Positions 5,656-8,302 of a DNA stretch of 8,302 bases are shown in pieces. The position numbers and the translations under genes were made by a program. The notes under the pieces are model-generated. The model was not told the DNA's origin and ran no database searches. It was given only the letters and a program-made list of their open reading frames with translations. The stretch's first letter is position 1. Each line of letters starts with the position of its first letter. Source of the stretch: JADFNO01 sp965369945 (GTDB lineage Bacteria; Planctomycetota; Phycisphaerae; Phycisphaerales; SM1A02); the NCBI GenBank assembly GCA_965369945.1, contig CBDUST010000204.1:1-8302 (forward strand). The letters run 5' to 3'.

Positions 5656-8271
5656 ATGTCGTCCAACTCAAGCTTCGCAAACTTGGCGAGCGCTGGTATG
5701 AGGACATCGCGGCGGAGACTTTATCGTCAGAGTAAGCGTCTACTGACGCGGCTAGTGGCCGGAAGATGGTGGGGGCCGCGCCGCGGTTTGGAGCCGGCGG
5801 TTCGGGGTTTTCTTCGCGCTCGATCACGAAGTTACCTGCTGCACCTGGCTGGGAACCGCGCGTTTGCGCTGGCGGCGGCGGCAACGTTGCTTGCGACCGG
5901 GACGGCGCGGGCCTTGCCACCCGTTGAACTGTCCGATGTTGCCGCGGGTAACGGTGGCTTCATCATGATCGGGATCGATCAGCAAGACTTCTCGGGCCGG
6001 AGCGTCTCGGGGGCCGGTGACGTCAACGGCGACGGCGTGCCCGATGTTATCGTGGGGGCAAGTTCGGCCGACCCGGGCGGCAATCTCTTTGCGGGCGAGA
6101 GCTACGTGATCTTCGGAAAGGCTGATGGGACGGCCGTGGATCTGGCGGACGTCACCGCTGGCAAAGGGGGCTTCGTCATCTATGGCATCGATGTGCAAGA
6201 CTTCTCGGGCCGCAGCGTCTCGGGGGCCGGCGACGTGAACGGGGACGGGCTGGACGATGTCATCGTGGGGGCGCAAGGTGCCGACCCGGGCAGCATCAGC
6301 AAAGCAGGTGAGAGCTACGTGGTCTTCGGCAAGGCCGACACCTCGCCCGTGAACCTCTCCGACGTCGTCGCTGGCGACGGGGGCTTCGTTATCAATGGGA
6401 TCGATTTTGACGACTACTCGGGCTCGAGCGTTTCAGGGACCGGTGACGTCAACGGCGACGGGCTGAACGACGTCATTGTGGGGGCAGTCTTCGCCAACAA
6501 ACGCACGGGCGCGAGTTACGTGGTCTTCGGCAAGGCTGACACTGCGGCGGTGAACCTATCCGACGTCGTCGCCGGTAACGGAGGCTTCGCCATGATCGGC
6601 ACCGATTTTTATGACTTGACGGGACGTAGCGTCTCGGGGGCGGGCGATGTCAACGGCGACGGGCTGGACGACGTCATCGTCGGTGCGCCAGGCTACTACA
6701 GCAACAAGCCAGGCAAGAGCTACGTTGTCTTCGGCAAGGCGAACACCAAGCCCGTCAACCTGGCCAACGTTGCAGCTGGCGACGGGGGCTTCGTCATGAA
6801 CGGCGTCGATTCTGATGACTTGGCGGGCCATAGCGTCTCGGGGGCAGGTGATGTCAACGGCGACGGGCTGGACGATGTCATCGTGGGGGCAAAATACGCC
6901 GACCGGGGTGGCATCAGCAAAGCGGGCGAGAGCTACGTGGTCTTCGGCAAAGCTGACGGGACGCCCGTGGACCTAGCCGACGTCGCCACCGGCATCGGGG
7001 GATTCGTCATCAACGGCATCGATTCTCTCGACCGCTCGGGCTCGAGCGTTTCGGGGGCGGGTGACGTCAACGGCGACGGACTGGACGATGTAATCGTCGG
7101 GGCATCTTATGCAGAGCCGGGCGGCATCAGCGAGGCGGGCGAGAGCTACGTGGTCTTCGGCAAGGCTGATACCGCGGCGGTGAACCTTGCCGACGTCGTC
7201 GCCGGTGACGGGGGCTTCGTCGTCAACGGGGCCAGTTCCCACGACGAGTCGGGCTCTAGTGTCTCGGGGGCGGGTGACGTCAACGGCGACGGGCTGGACG
7301 ACGTCATCGTTGGGGCTCTATATGCCGGACCGAGCGGCTATCACTCGGGCGAGAGCTACGTGGTCTTCGGCAAGGCCGACACCGCGGCGGTGAACCTCGC
7401 CGACGTCGTCGCCGGCGACGGGGGCTTCGCCATGTACGGTACCCGCGCATATGACTTCGCGGGCTGGAGCGTCTCCGGAGCGGGTGACGTTAACGGCGAC
7501 GGGCTGGACGACGTCATTGTCGGTGCGCCACGCCGCGACGGCTACGACCCCGGGCCAGGCAAGAGCTACGTGGTCTTCGGTAAGGCCGACACCGCGGCGG
7601 TGGAACTGGCCGACGTTGCCGCCTGCGACGAGGGCTTCGTCATTATTAGCATTCACGATCCCGATGATGCCGACCTTGCGGGCGGCAGCGTCTCGGGAGT
7701 TGGCGACATCAACGGCGACGGGCTGGACGACGTCATCGTGGGGAACCGATTCGGCGACGGGGGGGCCCAACCTTTCGCGGGCGAAAGCTACGTGGTTTTC
7801 AGCCCCGCCGAACCACCAACTACACTCGAATCGTTCAGTGCGTTCCGCGGTTTCCACGACTCCGGTGACTTGGACAGCCTTCTGGAGTCGGATGACAACA
7901 AGCTCTGTTATGAGCCTGGCATCGTTCTCGATCCATCCGAGGCTCCGGTCACGCTGGATTTCGTGGGAACGTTGCCAAACGATTCGCCGGCCACACTCGA
8001 CGTGACGATCGAATCGTCAGCGAACACTGTCGGTTTGGAACTCACAATCTCATTCTGGAACTTCAACACGGAGTCGTGGAATACTGTCGGTACGGCCACG
8101 CAATCGCTCAACGCCGATACAGTCAGGAAGTTTGCCGGCAAACCGGCGCATCATGTACAGGCCGGTACTGGCGAGGTAAGGACTCGATACGAAGTTCGTC
8201 AAGTGAGCCTAATATTCCTGTTCCCATGGTTGGATTGTGTTGACCAGGTGGTCTGGACTACAACCAGCTAG
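5656..8271 (+). CDS. Secreted FG-GAP (integrin-alpha-like) repeat protein
   Basis: Predicted secreted or surface protein of 871 residues. Residues 1-68 are an unusually long n-region with about 16 Arg/Lys. A hydrophobic segment AFALAAAATLLATGTARA (69-86) follows, with an AxA-type signal peptidase site before LPPV. Nine tandem FG-GAP-type repeats of 67-73 residues follow (about 90-721). Each contains a DxNGDGxxD calcium-binding loop, a VIVGA strand and, in all but the last, a YVVFGKA-like strand; this is the blade unit of integrin-alpha beta-propellers. Repeat 9 is divergent (CDEGF, DINGDG, VVFSPA) and looks like a cap. The last 150 residues (722-871) form a different, beta-rich domain with two Cys and a closing FPWLDCVDQVVW, which I recall as a common C-terminal module in planctomycete proteins. 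No LPXTG, PEP-CTERM or transmembrane anchor is seen. Role may be adhesion or surface structure; the ligand is unknown. Start chosen by the strong ribosome site. Confidence 0.87.
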   Translation: MSSNSSFANLASAGMRTSRRRLYRQSKRLLTRLVAGRWWGPRRGLEPAVRGFLRARSRSYLLHLAGNRAFALAAAATLLATGTARALPPVELSDVAAGNGGFIMIGIDQQDFSGRSVSGAGDVNGDGVPDVIVGASSADPGGNLFAGESYVIFGKADGTAVDLADVTAGKGGFVIYGIDVQDFSGRSVSGAGDVNGDGLDDVIVGAQGADPGSISKAGESYVVFGKADTSPVNLSDVVAGDGGFVINGIDFDDYSGSSVSGTGDVNGDGLNDVIVGAVFANKRTGASYVVFGKADTAAVNLSDVVAGNGGFAMIGTDFYDLTGRSVSGAGDVNGDGLDDVIVGAPGYYSNKPGKSYVVFGKANTKPVNLANVAAGDGGFVMNGVDSDDLAGHSVSGAGDVNGDGLDDVIVGAKYADRGGISKAGESYVVFGKADGTPVDLADVATGIGGFVINGIDSLDRSGSSVSGAGDVNGDGLDDVIVGASYAEPGGISEAGESYVVFGKADTAAVNLADVVAGDGGFVVNGASSHDESGSSVSGAGDVNGDGLDDVIVGALYAGPSGYHSGESYVVFGKADTAAVNLADVVAGDGGFAMYGTRAYDFAGWSVSGAGDVNGDGLDDVIVGAPRRDGYDPGPGKSYVVFGKADTAAVELADVAACDEGFVIISIHDPDDADLAGGSVSGVGDINGDGLDDVIVGNRFGDGGAQPFAGESYVVFSPAEPPTTLESFSAFRGFHDSGDLDSLLESDDNKLCYEPGIVLDPSEAPVTLDFVGTLPNDSPATLDVTIESSANTVGLELTISFWNFNTESWNTVGTATQSLNADTVRKFAGKPAHHVQAGTGEVRTRYEVRQVSLIFLFPWLDCVDQVVWTTTS
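5923..7818 (+). repeat. Nine tandem FG-GAP coding repeats of about 200-219 bases
   Basis: Unit starts fall at 5923, 6136, 6349, 6550, 6754, 6967, 7180, 7390 and 7600, each beginning V-[END]-L-[AS]-[DN]-V. Unit lengths are 71, 71, 67, 68, 71, 71, 70, 70 and 73 codons; the variation is in a loop between the VIVGA and SYVVFGK strands and, in unit 9, also before GGSVSG. The 20-base string AACGGCGACGGGCTGGACGA is identical in units 4, 5, 7, 8 and 9. The 57-base stretches across the 6/7 and 7/8 junctions differ at only about five bases, which suggests recent duplication or gene conversion. Confidence 0.93.
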
Positions 8272-8302
8272 CAACTCGATCAACCGATATCAAGGATCTT
8301 CA

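Noticed and set aside
5707..5724. Twin-arginine (Tat) motif in SRRRLY of the repeat protein
   Set aside because: About 45 basic residues-rich positions separate it from the hydrophobic core, unlike Tat signals where the core follows directly.
5273..5920. Minus-strand open frame of 215 codons antisense to the leader and signal peptide of the repeat gene
   Set aside because: Low-complexity Pro/Arg/Ser translation; it exists because the opposite strand is GC-rich and coding. No independent support.

Overview
The window is GC-rich bacterial DNA with five protein genes and one long intergenic region. I infer a member of the Planctomycetota. The reasons are a lipoprotein ending in a Thr-Thr-Gln/Arg-Pro tail, a giant-repeat secreted protein with a very long basic signal peptide, and a C-terminal module that I recall from planctomycete surface proteins. 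This placement comes from protein style, not from a marker gene, so it is moderate in confidence.

Layout. (1) Positions 1-2172, plus strand: the 3' part of a TolC-family outer-membrane efflux gene, whose start lies outside the window, overlaps a complete Sua5-type threonylcarbamoyl-AMP synthase gene by 17 bases. (2) Positions 2231-4863, minus strand: an MFS drug-efflux-type permease gene is followed after about 110 bases by a ChaN-like lipoprotein gene. The lipoprotein gene converges on the Sua5 gene, with a 58-base gap and no clear terminator. (3) Positions 4864-5655: about 790 bases with no credible protein gene, lying between the divergent permease and repeat-protein genes. It holds a palindrome just upstream of the permease, several perfect-stem hairpins (one terminator-like), a short heptamer repeat, a possible promoter and a folded 5' leader. 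(4) Positions 5656-8271, plus strand: an 871-residue secreted protein with nine integrin-alpha-type FG-GAP repeats and a distinct C-terminal module. The last 31 bases hold nothing recognisable.

How the genes relate. The theme is the cell envelope: an outer-membrane export channel, an inner-membrane exporter, a lipoprotein and a surface or secreted calcium-binding propeller. The tRNA-modification enzyme is a housekeeping gene that appears coupled to the channel gene only by position. I see no phage, transposon, CRISPR, toxin-antitoxin or defence system. No clear new multi-gene system is visible. The parts most worth a second look are the nine-repeat propeller protein with its C-terminal module and the structured intergenic region in front of it.
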